This document shows, piece by piece, positions 43,385 to 53,760 of a DNA stretch of 64,000 bases. Positions within the stretch are counted from its first letter, which is position 1. Each line of letters starts with the position of its first letter. The notes under the pieces were generated by a model. It did not search any database, was not told where the DNA came from, and was given only the letters and a program-made list of their open reading frames with translations. Source of the stretch: Neonectria sp. B-13 (taxonomy: Eukaryota; Ascomycota; Sordariomycetes; Hypocreales; Nectriaceae). The position numbers and the translations under genes are program-made. The DNA lies in assembly GCA_002682825.1 (NCBI GenBank), contig NOKP01000004.1, positions 265,711-329,710 of the forward strand, in the 5' to 3' direction.

Positions 43385-45587
43385 TTACTCCTTAGGCTGG
43401 GGGCAAAGATACGCTCCTAGACTGTACTTTATTAACACTCATTCCATAGCAGGAAGACGGGACTCACCCAAATATCACGTAACAAGCGCACATCAAGGCC
43501 CCTTTCAAACCAATTGTCCTCAGCCTTGAGCTCCCTTCGTTGAGGATTAGTAAGTTCACCAGGAGAACTGCCCCCACAAGGGTCGCCATTTCAAAGAAAT
43601 TGAATGTTAGTGCCAAGTCTCGCTGAAGTACCCATCCTGCCATGACTGTCAAGGGGGCGACGCATAGAGCAATCTGGATGGATGAGCCAACAGAAACAGC
43701 AATGGCAAGGTCCAGTTTATCCCTGAGCGCCACTATCATGACTGTGACATATTCGGCGATATTTCCGACGATGGGGAGGATGATGAGACCAATGAGGGAT
43801 TCCGATAGGCCACCCTCGTGTGTGATTTCATCGATGGTGCTCACAAGGAGCTCGGCACACACCGACATGACTACCGAAGTAATTATGAGCATGACCACAG
43901 AAGCCATCCTGTTATTCGCAGACCCGTACTGTTGTGGCTGATGGTGTACCAGATGATCCATGCTCGTGCGGTTTTCCCTCAGCATTTGTAAAGTCGTGGT
44001 AAAACCCCGCCTCTCCCCGCTCATAGAGGAGTCTCGGCTATGATATCCTCGACTGGAGCTAATTGAGAGTGAGCGGGAATGCCTACGCGAACGAAGGAGT
44101 GGTTGGTAAGAGCTCGGGCGTGTATTAGCGTTACCGGCATCTTCGCTTCCGCGTCCTCGATGTTCCACGACATCGTCGTTGCACTCTGCTCCCACAGGTT
44201 CAATCGTTTCCAACTCAGTCGCGTTGCCCGCCTTATAAGTCGCGCTGGTCGCGCAGTTTTCATCATCTTCATCTGCAAAACGAATCGTCCGAGGAGGCAG
44301 GGTTTGTGAGCCCGAAGTGCTGTGACGATGAGAGGGAGGTCGATGGGAGGGAGGTTCGCCGGCGATGTTTTGGCCGCTCTCGAGGTCCAGGGCCTGCGGT
44401 GCGATGGAGACTTCGTTGGCTTGGCGCGATCTAATCTCGTGCACGAAGTATAAGGCGTAAATGACCAAGACCATCAGTGCCGAAATCCTGCTCATTCTAA
44501 GGGTCGCTCCATTGTAGCTACCCAGGCTATCAACAGTATACATGAAAGCTGTCTATTGAGTTCAGTTCAGTGCATGGCCTGGATAAAAGAGCAGGTGACT
44601 CACAGGCATCAAGATGACAAAGACAGAGACAAAGAGTAGACATGCGAGTAATTGTGCCTCTACAGTATTGTAGATGGGATCAACATCGGATTTGCTACTT
44701 GCCAAAAGGGCAGAGCCAAGGATCAAGAGTAAATTGACAAGTATGGACCCGAGAATCGAAGCCTGGACTATACGAATTTGATTGTTGGCTAGGGCAATAC
44801 TGCTCAGGTTAGCACTACTATTCTTGCTCTGCGACTCTATTACTCACACACTCGAGGAATGTTAGCTTGTTAAATTAAAAGAGCACAAGGGCTTCTGTGG
44901 ACTTACAATAGTATTAGCTCGACGAGATTACCGAAACTGATATTCAAAAGCGCCCCGATGGTATCTCCTGCCTCAGCAGCAATCCGCTCCGTCGCATCTG
45001 TTAGCAAGGCAGATAAGGGCACAATTGCGATGGCATTGCATGTGAAAACCAACAGCGGGCTCGTTTTGGCCAGATATGTTCCAACGCCGGCCGGGATGAA
45101 TATGAGGAGAGTGTTCAGCCATGAGGACACGAGCATCGCTCGAAGTTGTCCCATAAAGGTCGCACTCTTCTCATGCCTCGCACAGTTCTCACTTTCGCTC
45201 GTGTTGAGGTGTCCTGCCAGCAACTGGGCTCCGACGACAGATGTACGCGGCCGTATTCTTCGGCGGAAGCTTTCGCTTACAAAGAGCCAGACGCGGAGTG
45301 CTCGATCGATACTGTCTGGTAGACAAACGCCAATTATTAGCGGAAGACTTTTGCTGAGAATTCAATCTGGGAGTTGATGGCTTGCCTCTGATGCGCCATT
45401 TCGCGCTCCGAAAATCGCCTCTGCCATGTGATCTGACGGCCTCAGATGTGTCGACAATGCATGCAGACAAGGCAGCGGAGTTCGTTTCATCTGGAACGTC
45501 CTCTTCATTGTCGCTGGCAGAAGAAGAACAAATCGAGAAGCCGTCACTTGAGTTACTGCTATGGACGCTGGTTGGCACAGTATCCAT
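43385..45587 (-). CDS. Vacuolar Ca2+/H+ exchanger, CAX/VCX family
   Basis: Predicted 642-residue antiporter that moves Ca2+ into the vacuole in exchange for protons. Minus-strand exons are 45587-45386, 45315-44907, 44799-44604, 44552-43468 and 43421-43385. All junctions keep phase. The first intron (70 bases) has a GC donor (AG/GCAAGC) rather than GT, with a CGCTAATAAT branch. The two cation-binding repeats are present: ISFGNLVELILLFIAL in the first half and LPIVGNIAEYVTVMIVALRD in the second, with Glu in each. Between the halves lies an unusually long hydrophilic loop of about 190 residues rich in Ser, Arg and His, with an RSRRHSRSLSISSS stretch. The 70-residue N-terminus is acidic and Ser-rich (CSSSASDNEEDVPDE). 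The last exon gives the normal GLGAYLCPQPKE end; without it the protein would stop at a TGA inside the donor. Confidence 0.88.
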
Positions 45588-47009
45588 CTGGAAGAGAGTG
45601 CGGCTAAGGATACGAGGGCTCTCGATGAGCAAGAGTCAGGGCGGGATGTCAGGGGAATGGGCATAATGCATCATGATGTTGGCGAAGGGCGCCACTGCAA
45701 CTACCCCTTAATCCCCTCTTTACGGCACTTGCATGGAAACCTCTAAGACGGGAAAGCTCTAGGCGAATAGAGAGCAGTCTGAGGGATTTTTGCTGCTCAC
45801 GAGAACCCTCTATCGCTACGCTGAATTGGGACAACCACACGACCTTTTGTATTGTATCGTGGTAACTGATTGCCAGCATAGAGATGAGGAGTTTGGTTTA
45901 CCGGGAATTCCATCATCTCCGCTTATAACTGGGTCCTGGCCAAACCCGTCAAGCTCAACCAACACAGCCCCATCCACCAGCATCGGCATGGTCTATTGAC
46001 CACATGGCAGGGAGATAAAAAGTATTGCCTCGGTCGTCATTGGCGGCCTCTTGACGTCACAGCGAGTTCTCCAGATTGGGGAACCCGTTTGTCGCTTAAA
46101 ATGCCAGGATGTGGAGGGCTGGTACTGATACCGCAGTACGTACATGCATTTGTGACGATGCACAAACCCTTGTCATTAAATTGACGAATCGTACAGTGCT
46201 GTAGGCATTCCACGATTGAATCCAAGCAACCGCATGAGGTGTGTGTTTCAATCCGCAGTTGCGCTCAACGCGCCTTGCCGACCTCACCAAGAAATGGCTT
46301 GCCTCCGACATGGAGCGAAGGGTTCCCGGGGGTTGGGCTCACCACCTTTTCTATGATTGTTAGTCCGTACATGTTCTCGACACTTCTTAATTTTACTCGC
46401 GTTATTTTACGAGCTCCCGGCTCTTGCATTACTGTTCAAGCCGCCTCGTAGGAGTACTGCACATCATCCTGGGTCTTGAATTGTGGATGGCTGTCTCAGT
46501 ACCGGAGTTTTCCAGATCAGAACCGTGACAGTGGTAAACCCATCCAACAATTGGGAACCGATCTGAGTTATGCACCTTGACACTTCTGGTAGAGAAAAAG
46601 TAGGTCATTTATTCAAATTAAAAATTAATTAAGATACAAAAAAGAACCAGCAAATGATCTAGTGGAATAAACGCCCCACGAGGCGTAGACTCCTTCGGAT
46701 AGGTTGTGAGCTCCCACACGAGTCGACTCGGGCGCTATTTCCGGGAGACCACAATATCGGTGTGACTCAAGTGCAGCTGTTCCACATTCGCAGATGAGAT
46801 CCAATCGCACAAGGTGCTCGAAGCTCCATCTTATTGGTTTATCTGCGCATAGCTGTAGGTGTGTGCTTACGCCTGGTGTAGCTGTGGTGTTGCATACGGC
46901 TTTAAGCTTACATCTTCGTGTCTTGGTCTGGCCGGCCACTTACATGCTCTCGCTCAAGGTCGATCGTCTACGTATAAATATCGCAGACGATGCTTTCTAG
47001 GGCCTGCGG
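45588..47009. other. Upstream region of the Ca2+/H+ exchanger, no supported gene
   Basis: The first about 600 bases are the exchanger promoter, which has a degenerate second copy further right. The remainder is without coding character. Confidence 0.5.
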
Positions 47010-47880
47010 GTTCAATTCGGAATGTTCGCTGGATGCGGTCTGGTAAATGAATGCCGTTCGACACCAGTCGCATTTCGCTGGATGCACAGCCAGGCGTGGT
47101 TGCCAACATCCAATCCGCTTGCTCGCGTTTCAAAAATGGCCTCTCCCCGGTGATCAGGCGCCCCCAGACGTGCCAACAACGCGTGCAGATATGGGAAGTA
47201 GCAGAACCTCCTCATTGCCGCTAGGAGAAACCGAGAAAGCCATCGCCCGGACCACTGCGACCACGGTAGTAAGCTGGAGTACTGCTACGGGGTAAAGACG
47301 CGAGGGCCTAAGACAGGGTGAGCAAGACGACGGAGCGAGATGGAGATGGCAGGGGGAACGGGCACCGTGCATCACGATATTACATGTAACAAAGGACGCC
47401 ACTGCAATCATCCCCTTAATCCCTCTCGTTAGGGCACTTGCAAGGAAAGCTCCAAGATAGGTAAGCCGGAGCAGCTGGTGAGGGATTTTTGATGCTCGCG
47501 AGAACCGGTTCTTTGGCCTTTTGCATTGTATCGTGCTAACTGGTTGCCAGCATAGAGCTGAGGCATTTGGTTTACGGAGAATTCTGTCATCCCCGCTTCA
47601 AGTGGGTCTTGGCCAAGCCCCATCAAACAGATCCCGTCTGGGCGCTAGAAAGCTTAACCAAGCCCCTTGCTGTCACAGCCAAAATGGTCGCTTGACCACA
47701 TGCACACGGCTGGGAGGGAAATTGAGATTGTTGGCTCGCTCCGAGGCGGACTCTTGATGTCATGGTGATTCTCTGGATGAGGGAATCCGCTTACCGCCTC
47801 TCCGTTAGGGTTTACGTAACCTGTTGTTGGTACTAATACGGACCAGCTACATGCATTCATATGCCTCAGCGCGCAAACCC
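47010..47880 (-). pseudogene. Degenerate duplicate of the exchanger's first exon and promoter
   Basis: This stretch aligns, in the same order and orientation, with 45300-46180. Matching landmarks are GATGCGGTCTGGTAA against GATACTGTCTGGTAG, GCCACTGCAATCATCCCCTT against GCCACTGCAACTACCCCTT, GAGGGATTTTTGATGCTC against GAGGGATTTTTGCTGCTC, TTTTGCATTGTATCGTG against TTTTGTATTGTATCGTG, TTGCCAGCATAGAG in both, and GGTCTTGGCCAAGCCC against GGTCCTGGCCAAACCC. The part matching exon 1 has no open frame or ATG in the right place. The rest of the exchanger is absent. It is a partial, old tandem duplication. Confidence 0.7.
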
Positions 47881-48688
47881 GTCGACGTTACAAGGACAAC
47901 AACATGTAGGTGAACATGTCTATGGAGTAGAGCAGCAGAAATTTCTCGGTTGGGAGGTTCCCGTCGCCGCTTGACAGTACGAGTCACATTTCCAACGCGC
48001 AGTCGGCGCTTCACATGCCTTCTGGACACCCCTCCCTCCCTACCTGAGAAAGAGACCGCCTCAGACATGGAGGGACAAGAGACATCCGAATGCACACGCT
48101 CTTCTGAGCTGGATAAACAGTTTCGGTCAAAATCTACATAACGTTGGCCCGGAAAGTCGCCCTGATTCATGCCGTGAACTTCGACCTTCTTACCCGAGTC
48201 TCACGAGATCATCCCGTTCCTCATCTCGTCTCGTATGAACCCCGACCCCACACCTTCTACACAGCTCAGTGAAAGAACTCGAATAGCCCAGGCCAATTGA
48301 ATGAAATGGAAAAGGGAAAATGTGCTAGTGGCTGCAGATGTGTTTGTTGGTGGCTGCGGGCCCTGTCATTTCAGTCAGCGAAGTTGCTAAGGCCTTGCAT
48401 TCATACGGACAGGTTCGAAATTGAGGATTTTGGGGGAACCCCTAGCTATTGGGCTAGTCACTTCTATTAGGTAACTATATGATCATTTCATGAAGCAATA
48501 GGTTCTTAGGCTCGTGGGACAATGACTTCATGAGGCATATTCTCCTGTGAACAAGTCCTGAAGTTCACGTATTCAAAAGGGAACAATTCCTCCTCCCATT
48601 TTCTTCACGACATCTACCTTTACCCCCTTCTTCCATTCCACCCCTCTCAAACTCTCGCAGTTTGGCTATTAGCACCCGCTGTCTTGAT
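47881..48688. other. Promoter side of the P-type ATPase gene
   Basis: No gene is seen. Weak similarity to the exchanger promoter may continue to about 48080. The last 100 bases before 48689 are pyrimidine-rich (CCTCCTCCCATTTTC), a common fungal leader feature. Confidence 0.45.
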
Positions 48689-51600
48689 ATGGCGGACAAA
48701 GAACTCTCCGACGGGCAGCCCGACCTCGAGCCGGCCCAACACCATCGCATCACCTTTCGAGATGACATCCGTCTGCAGGATGTGCAAACCGCCGGCCAAG
48801 AGACATCTGCAACTCATCACCCGGCGCGTCGCTCCCGCTCCCGTTCCCGCTCTCGTTCTCGAAGACGATCTGTTTCTCGTGGCCCTGACTCCCATGACCG
48901 GTCCCCATACGGAGAGGTTCAGATTGCCTACCGCACCCTGTCGATACATGCATCCGAAGCCCGACACGTCCAGGACCAGAGCGACGACATCAAGGCCGTT
49001 AAACCTACCGATGACGATTATTTTGCGAACCTAGAATACCACGAGCTCCCGGCAGATCAGGTCTGCCAGCGTCTCAATGTCAACCCAGACCACGGTCTCT
49101 CCGACGACGCGGCCTCGATGCGTCTGAAACGGGACGGGCACAACACGTTGCCCAAGCCCAAGACGAACTACACAAAAAAGATTCTTTCGTATCTGTTCGG
49201 TGGATTCTGCTCCGTTCTATGGACCGGCTCAATCATCTTCTTCATCTGCTGGAAGCCCCTGAGCGACCCGCCAGACGTCCAGAACCTTGCTTTGGCTGTC
49301 CTGATCCTCGTTGTCATCTTCCTCCAGGCTGGCTTCTCCGCCTTCCAAGACTGGTCTACCGCCAAGACCATGAACAGTATCCTCGACCTGCTGCCCTCGG
49401 ACGCTCTCGTGCGGCGGGATGGACAATCAAAGAAGGTACCATCACAGGATTTGGTGGCCGGAGATATCGTGCAACTCCACATTGGCGACAAAGTTCCTGC
49501 TGATCTGCGGCTCTTGAGCCATTCGGGAGACATCCGCTTCGATCGGGCCATCTTGACCGGCGAGGCCGACGAGATTGAAGGCGCCATTGACGCAACCGAC
49601 CCCAACTTCCTCGAGAGCCGCAACATCGCTTTCATGGGAACAACCGTCTTGAACGGGAGCGGCGTCGGCATTGTGGTCCTTACTGGTTCATCGTCCGTGA
49701 TGGGTCGCATTGCTTCGGCTACGGTCAACATCAAGGAGGAGACGACGCTCATCCAGCGCGAAATCTGGCGCTTCGTAAAGATCATCATCTGCATGACCAT
49801 CTTCCTGGCGCTGTTGATCTTGTTTACCTGGGTTGGCTGGCTGCGAGTTGATCACCCTGGATTCCTCACCGTTTCTGGGATGCTCGTCAACATGATGGCT
49901 TGCATCGTTGCCTTCATTCCTGAAGGCATGCCAGTTGGAGTGGCATTGACGCTCATGGTGGTTGCCGTTCGCATGAAGGCTGTCAACATCCTGCCCAAAA
50001 GCCTGTCCACTGTGGAGACTCTTGGATGCGTGAATGTCATCTGTTCTGACAAGACGGGCACTCTTACCCAAGGCCACATGTTTGTCAGCTCGGTCGCCTT
50101 TCTCGACCATGAGTTCGACTCACCAGACGACTTCCATCGTGGCCGGGATAAGGGAGATTCAAAGCGTGCTGCCGAAGCCATGCAGCGTTGCGCTATTCTT
50201 TGCAATGATGCTTCATTCGAACCAACCTCGATGCACCTGCCTGTCAACGAGCGCGATATTCAAGGCAGTGCTACCGACAGTGCTGTGTTTCGCTTCGCTG
50301 CGTCTGGTTCTTCTGGAGATGACCTGAAGAAAACCAGCACCAGGGTGTTTGAGATTCCATTCAACTCGAAAAACAAGTGGATGCTTACGCTGTTCGGACC
50401 ACAGGAGACAAGTGGCGAGAGCAAAGAATACCACGTCTTGATGAAAGGAGCCCCAGACGTACTCCTGTCCGCATGCACCAAGTTTTGGTCTTACGAGACC
50501 GACTCTATCAAGCCGATGGATAGTACATCACGACAGGCTTTTCAGCGTATCCAGGATACCTTGTCGTGCAACGCCGAAAGAGTTCTCGTACTCTGTGAGA
50601 AGGTCGTGAGACCTAACAGTGCTCCCGGCACCAACGCCTTCAGTGACGAAATTGCTACCAATGCTCTCAAAGACCTTGTCATTGTCGGCATCGTTGGTAT
50701 CATGGACCCGCCTCGCCCTGAGATACCTGAAACAGTTAGTCAATGCCGTCGGGCCGGGGCTCGCTTCTTCATGGTTACGGGTGACTACGCTATGACTGCG
50801 GCAGCCATTGCTCGTGACATTGGTGTTTTCACGGGGGAGCAAGCAGCCGACACTATCGACACCGTTCGGGCTACTTCCAGCACTCAAGGAGTCGACGTGG
50901 ACAAAAACCACAGTATGGTCCCTAGCTCGGGTGTTAAGCACAGTTTGCTCCTCGACGGCTCCTCTCTCGGCAATTTGACCACCCAGGACTGGGACATCGT
51001 TTGCGGCTATGAAGAAATTGTCTTTGCCCGTACCACCCCTGAGCAGAAGCTGCGTATTGTCACGGAGCTTCAGGCCCGGCATAACGTCGTTGCCGTCACC
51101 GGAGACGGTGTCAACGATGCCCCGGCTCTACGAGCCGCAGACGTCGGTGTGGCGGTTGTGACGGGTAGCGATGTTGCCATCGAGGCAGCAGACTTGATTC
51201 TTCTCGATGAGTTTGACTCCATCGTCGATGCAATCCGTCTCGGCCGCCTTGTCTTCCAGAACCTTCAGAAGGTCATCGCCTATCTCCTCCCCGCTGGCAG
51301 TTGGTCCGAGATTTGGCCCGTCATACTGAACGTATTCTTCGGTGTGCCTCTGCCACTGAGCGCTTTCCTCATGATTATAATCTGCGTCTTCACCGATCTC
51401 TTCCTCAGCCTGTCTTTGATCATGGAGAAGGAAGAATTCGACCTCCTCTCCCTACCCCCTCGAGACCATAGGCGAGACCACTTGATCAATGCAAAGATCT
51501 ACGCCCAGGCCTATCTCTTCACCGGATTCATGGAAACCACGACAGCACATGCCATGTACTTCTTCTACATGTGGAAGTATGCTGGGATGCCCATCAGCGA

Positions 51601-52012
51601 GCTGTTTTTCCTCTTCGCAGGCTACACTGAGGGATACCGTGGTTACAGTCAAGATGAGTTGGATCATTTCAAGGAAACGGGGCAGTGTGTATACTTTGTC
51701 ACTCTCGTCTTTCTTCAGTGGGGCAACATCTTAGCAATCCGCAACCGTCGACTTAGCATCGTGCAATCTGATCCTATCACCGGGAAGCGACGCAACCCAT
51801 GGCTCCTGCTGAGCATGCTCATCAGCCTGGTTATCGCGATTTTCGTTACAGAGGTTCCCGGCATCCAGAAATTGTTTGGGACGGCTTCAGTTCCGATTGA
51901 ATTCTGGTTTATTCCGATTCCTCTCGGAGTAGGCATCTTGTGCATGGATGAGATAAGAAAGTTGGTTGTAAGACTTTACCCGAAATCCATAATTGCAAAG
52001 ATTGCGTGGTAG
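48689..52012 (+). CDS. P-type cation ATPase, fungal Na,K-ATPase alpha-like (P2C group)
   Basis: Single-exon gene for 1107 residues; an integral membrane pump. All hallmarks are present: TGEADE in the actuator domain, PEGMPVG in helix 4 (411-417), the phosphorylated Asp454 in CSDKTGTLT, MKGAPDV in the nucleotide domain, and TGDGVNDAPA (804-813). About ten hydrophobic helices are arranged 2+2+6. Most similar by pattern to fungal homologs of animal Na,K/H,K-ATPase alpha subunits; the helix-4 PEGMPVG differs from the animal PEGLLA. The 120-residue cytosolic N-terminus holds an Arg-Ser dipeptide run (residues about 47-64), unlike animal alpha subunits. No beta-subunit gene is in the window. The ion is not shown; Na+ or K+ transport is inferred from the family. 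Start is the first in-frame ATG after the pyrimidine-rich leader. Confidence 0.93.
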   Translation: MADKELSDGQPDLEPAQHHRITFRDDIRLQDVQTAGQETSATHHPARRSRSRSRSRSRRRSVSRGPDSHDRSPYGEVQIAYRTLSIHASEARHVQDQSDDIKAVKPTDDDYFANLEYHELPADQVCQRLNVNPDHGLSDDAASMRLKRDGHNTLPKPKTNYTKKILSYLFGGFCSVLWTGSIIFFICWKPLSDPPDVQNLALAVLILVVIFLQAGFSAFQDWSTAKTMNSILDLLPSDALVRRDGQSKKVPSQDLVAGDIVQLHIGDKVPADLRLLSHSGDIRFDRAILTGEADEIEGAIDATDPNFLESRNIAFMGTTVLNGSGVGIVVLTGSSSVMGRIASATVNIKEETTLIQREIWRFVKIIICMTIFLALLILFTWVGWLRVDHPGFLTVSGMLVNMMACIVAFIPEGMPVGVALTLMVVAVRMKAVNILPKSLSTVETLGCVNVICSDKTGTLTQGHMFVSSVAFLDHEFDSPDDFHRGRDKGDSKRAAEAMQRCAILCNDASFEPTSMHLPVNERDIQGSATDSAVFRFAASGSSGDDLKKTSTRVFEIPFNSKNKWMLTLFGPQETSGESKEYHVLMKGAPDVLLSACTKFWSYETDSIKPMDSTSRQAFQRIQDTLSCNAERVLVLCEKVVRPNSAPGTNAFSDEIATNALKDLVIVGIVGIMDPPRPEIPETVSQCRRAGARFFMVTGDYAMTAAAIARDIGVFTGEQAADTIDTVRATSSTQGVDVDKNHSMVPSSGVKHSLLLDGSSLGNLTTQDWDIVCGYEEIVFARTTPEQKLRIVTELQARHNVVAVTGDGVNDAPALRAADVGVAVVTGSDVAIEAADLILLDEFDSIVDAIRLGRLVFQNLQKVIAYLLPAGSWSEIWPVILNVFFGVPLPLSAFLMIIICVFTDLFLSLSLIMEKEEFDLLSLPPRDHRRDHLINAKIYAQAYLFTGFMETTTAHAMYFFYMWKYAGMPISELFFLFAGYTEGYRGYSQDELDHFKETGQCVYFVTLVFLQWGNILAIRNRRLSIVQSDPITGKRRNPWLLLSMLISLVIAIFVTEVPGIQKLFGTASVPIEFWFIPIPLGVGILCMDEIRKLVVRLYPKSIIAKIAW

Positions 52013-52529
52013 TAACAGGGCTACTTGTATTAGTAACCTTTTGTTTCCTCCGACATCCTTTTACTAGGCTAGTAAGGTGAATACATTGTGTTATCATATT
52101 CGCATACCTGTACTTCCTCATTTAGATATGTGTGACGGGCCTGTACCCTTTTCTTGCACAACTTCTTCAACTTTATTTCAACACATATCAATTACTCTAG
52201 GCACAAGAGAATACAAAGTATGATTGCGCCTTAGAGCCCTAGAGCCTTCAATGACACGGATTGATGAGATGCTATGGTTGTTTTGGGGTGCTTGTGCAAC
52301 TCAAGGGGTGAGTCTGCAATAGGCAGCATGCAACTGAGACTCCAATAGCTGCAATCTTGGTCAGATCTAATGGCAGCTACGGCGGATGTAGCTCATCTGA
52401 ACACGTAAAGTGTCCCTATTTGCAAATAACAGGTCTGACCAAGACTACTTATTCCAAGCACAAACGTCCTACCTTCATTACCTACTCCATATCAGCCCTG
52501 CACATAGGGTCAGGGTTAGCACGGTGTCG
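52013..52529. other. Intergenic, no supported gene
   Basis: This is the 3' flank of the ATPase gene. Nothing recognisable. Confidence 0.5.
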
Positions 52530-53249
52530 TAGTGGGACCTGGTGAAATTTAAAGTGCGGTCATAGATCAACATCAAATGGAGCAAAGTTCAACCACGGCA
52601 GTGCACGTAGTAAAGGTTGCATCAATGGATAGCGGCACCCATGGCGAACCTGCTAAAACTAGAGAATAACTTTTTGACAGTGAGGTAAGTATTTATGTGC
52701 AAACAAAGTTGTAAACCCTGTTGATCTGGCTGACAAGATGAGCGGAACACTCATCTGAGTAATGATCAGGCGCAGGCGAGTTGACGTGTTGACCAAGACT
52801 ATGCAGTTGACTGAATGTGTGATGGCCAAGATAGCACTCGTACGACTGGATCACACTTTTTATTGATGGAGCGAGGACGAAACTGAACCCCGAGCCCTTT
52901 CTTGGGTCGATATTTGAAAGTTGGGTTAAAGATGCTTGCTTCACGAATATTGTCCACCAAAAATTTCGACTGCCATTGGGACTGTGGCCCAAAGATCAAC
53001 ACATGAAGGATATCAGCATGTGTAATGTCGCTCAAGTCTTGGATGGCCTTGGAGCATTCTCTTTGAAGTTGTTCTGCGGGGTCCTGGGTATGCCAAAGGA
53101 AGAGGTCATCGCCATGCTGGCCAAGGTCCGTCAGGAACTCTATGCCCGCAAATTCCACGCTCAATTGGATTTGTAAGTCCACCATCTAAACGTCATCTTA
53201 GACCTGGTCTAATAGACTCAGCCACGTTGTATATGATCAGAAGCCATGA
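52530..53249 (+). pseudogene. Relic of a LaeA-like SAM-dependent methyltransferase (3' part)
   Basis: From about 52840 the plus strand encodes YDWITLFIDGARTKLNPEP, then WVKDACFTNIVHQKFRLPLG, WPKDQHMKDISM and LDGLGAFSLK. A 49-base intron (53173-53221) then joins to HVVYDQKP and a TGA at 53249. This is the typical C-terminal half of fungal LaeA/UMTA-type methyltransferases, including the terminal intron position and the YGQKP-like end. Upstream of 52840 in-frame stops (TAG, TGA) interrupt it. Only a faint piece near 52540 (DLVKFKVRS) may remain of the DLVH region. The SAM-binding glycine motif is gone, so it is not functional. Confidence 0.7.
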
Positions 53250-53760
53250 TTTGTTAGGTTCCGAACAACGGAGAACTTCCAAGCAAGTGTGCGGCGAGAG
53301 GTTGGTGTGGCGTATACACCTATCCGCTTAACCCTACCTCGGCAAGGCGAGAAAAATGGAACAAAGATTGAATTTGCCAATGATCTAGAGCCACCAGAAC
53401 CAAAGCACAGACCTTACTACCAGCGTGTTCATGATTGTAAGAGAGCGTCGCAACAGGGCCAACAGGCCCAACAGCTAGCGGTTCTTGACTACCATTCAGT
53501 ATCCAAGCCATGGGCTTCGTAAAATCCATTGTGTTTACAATGATATCGTATGAACGGAAGAAGTAGTACCTACAATATAGAATATTCAGTAGTCTAGTCT
53601 CGCTGATATCTATTCTGTTCTGTAACAAATGAGCGAGGTATTACTCATATTCAACTTGCTGAGGAAACTTGCCCTCTCTACGTACGGAGCTTTTCTGAGA
53701 TTGTTATGCTAAGTATGAAGCAGTGAATTACGATACAGAGCCACCTAAATAATCCTCTTA
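53250..53760. other. Intergenic, no supported gene
   Basis: A 78-codon plus-strand frame at 53289-53522 has no recognisable family. The right end is the 3' flank of the membrane-protein gene. Confidence 0.5.

Noticed and set aside
46995..47020. Possible tRNA B-box-like GGTTCAATTC
   Set aside because: No matching A box, acceptor stem or anticodon arm could be placed around it.
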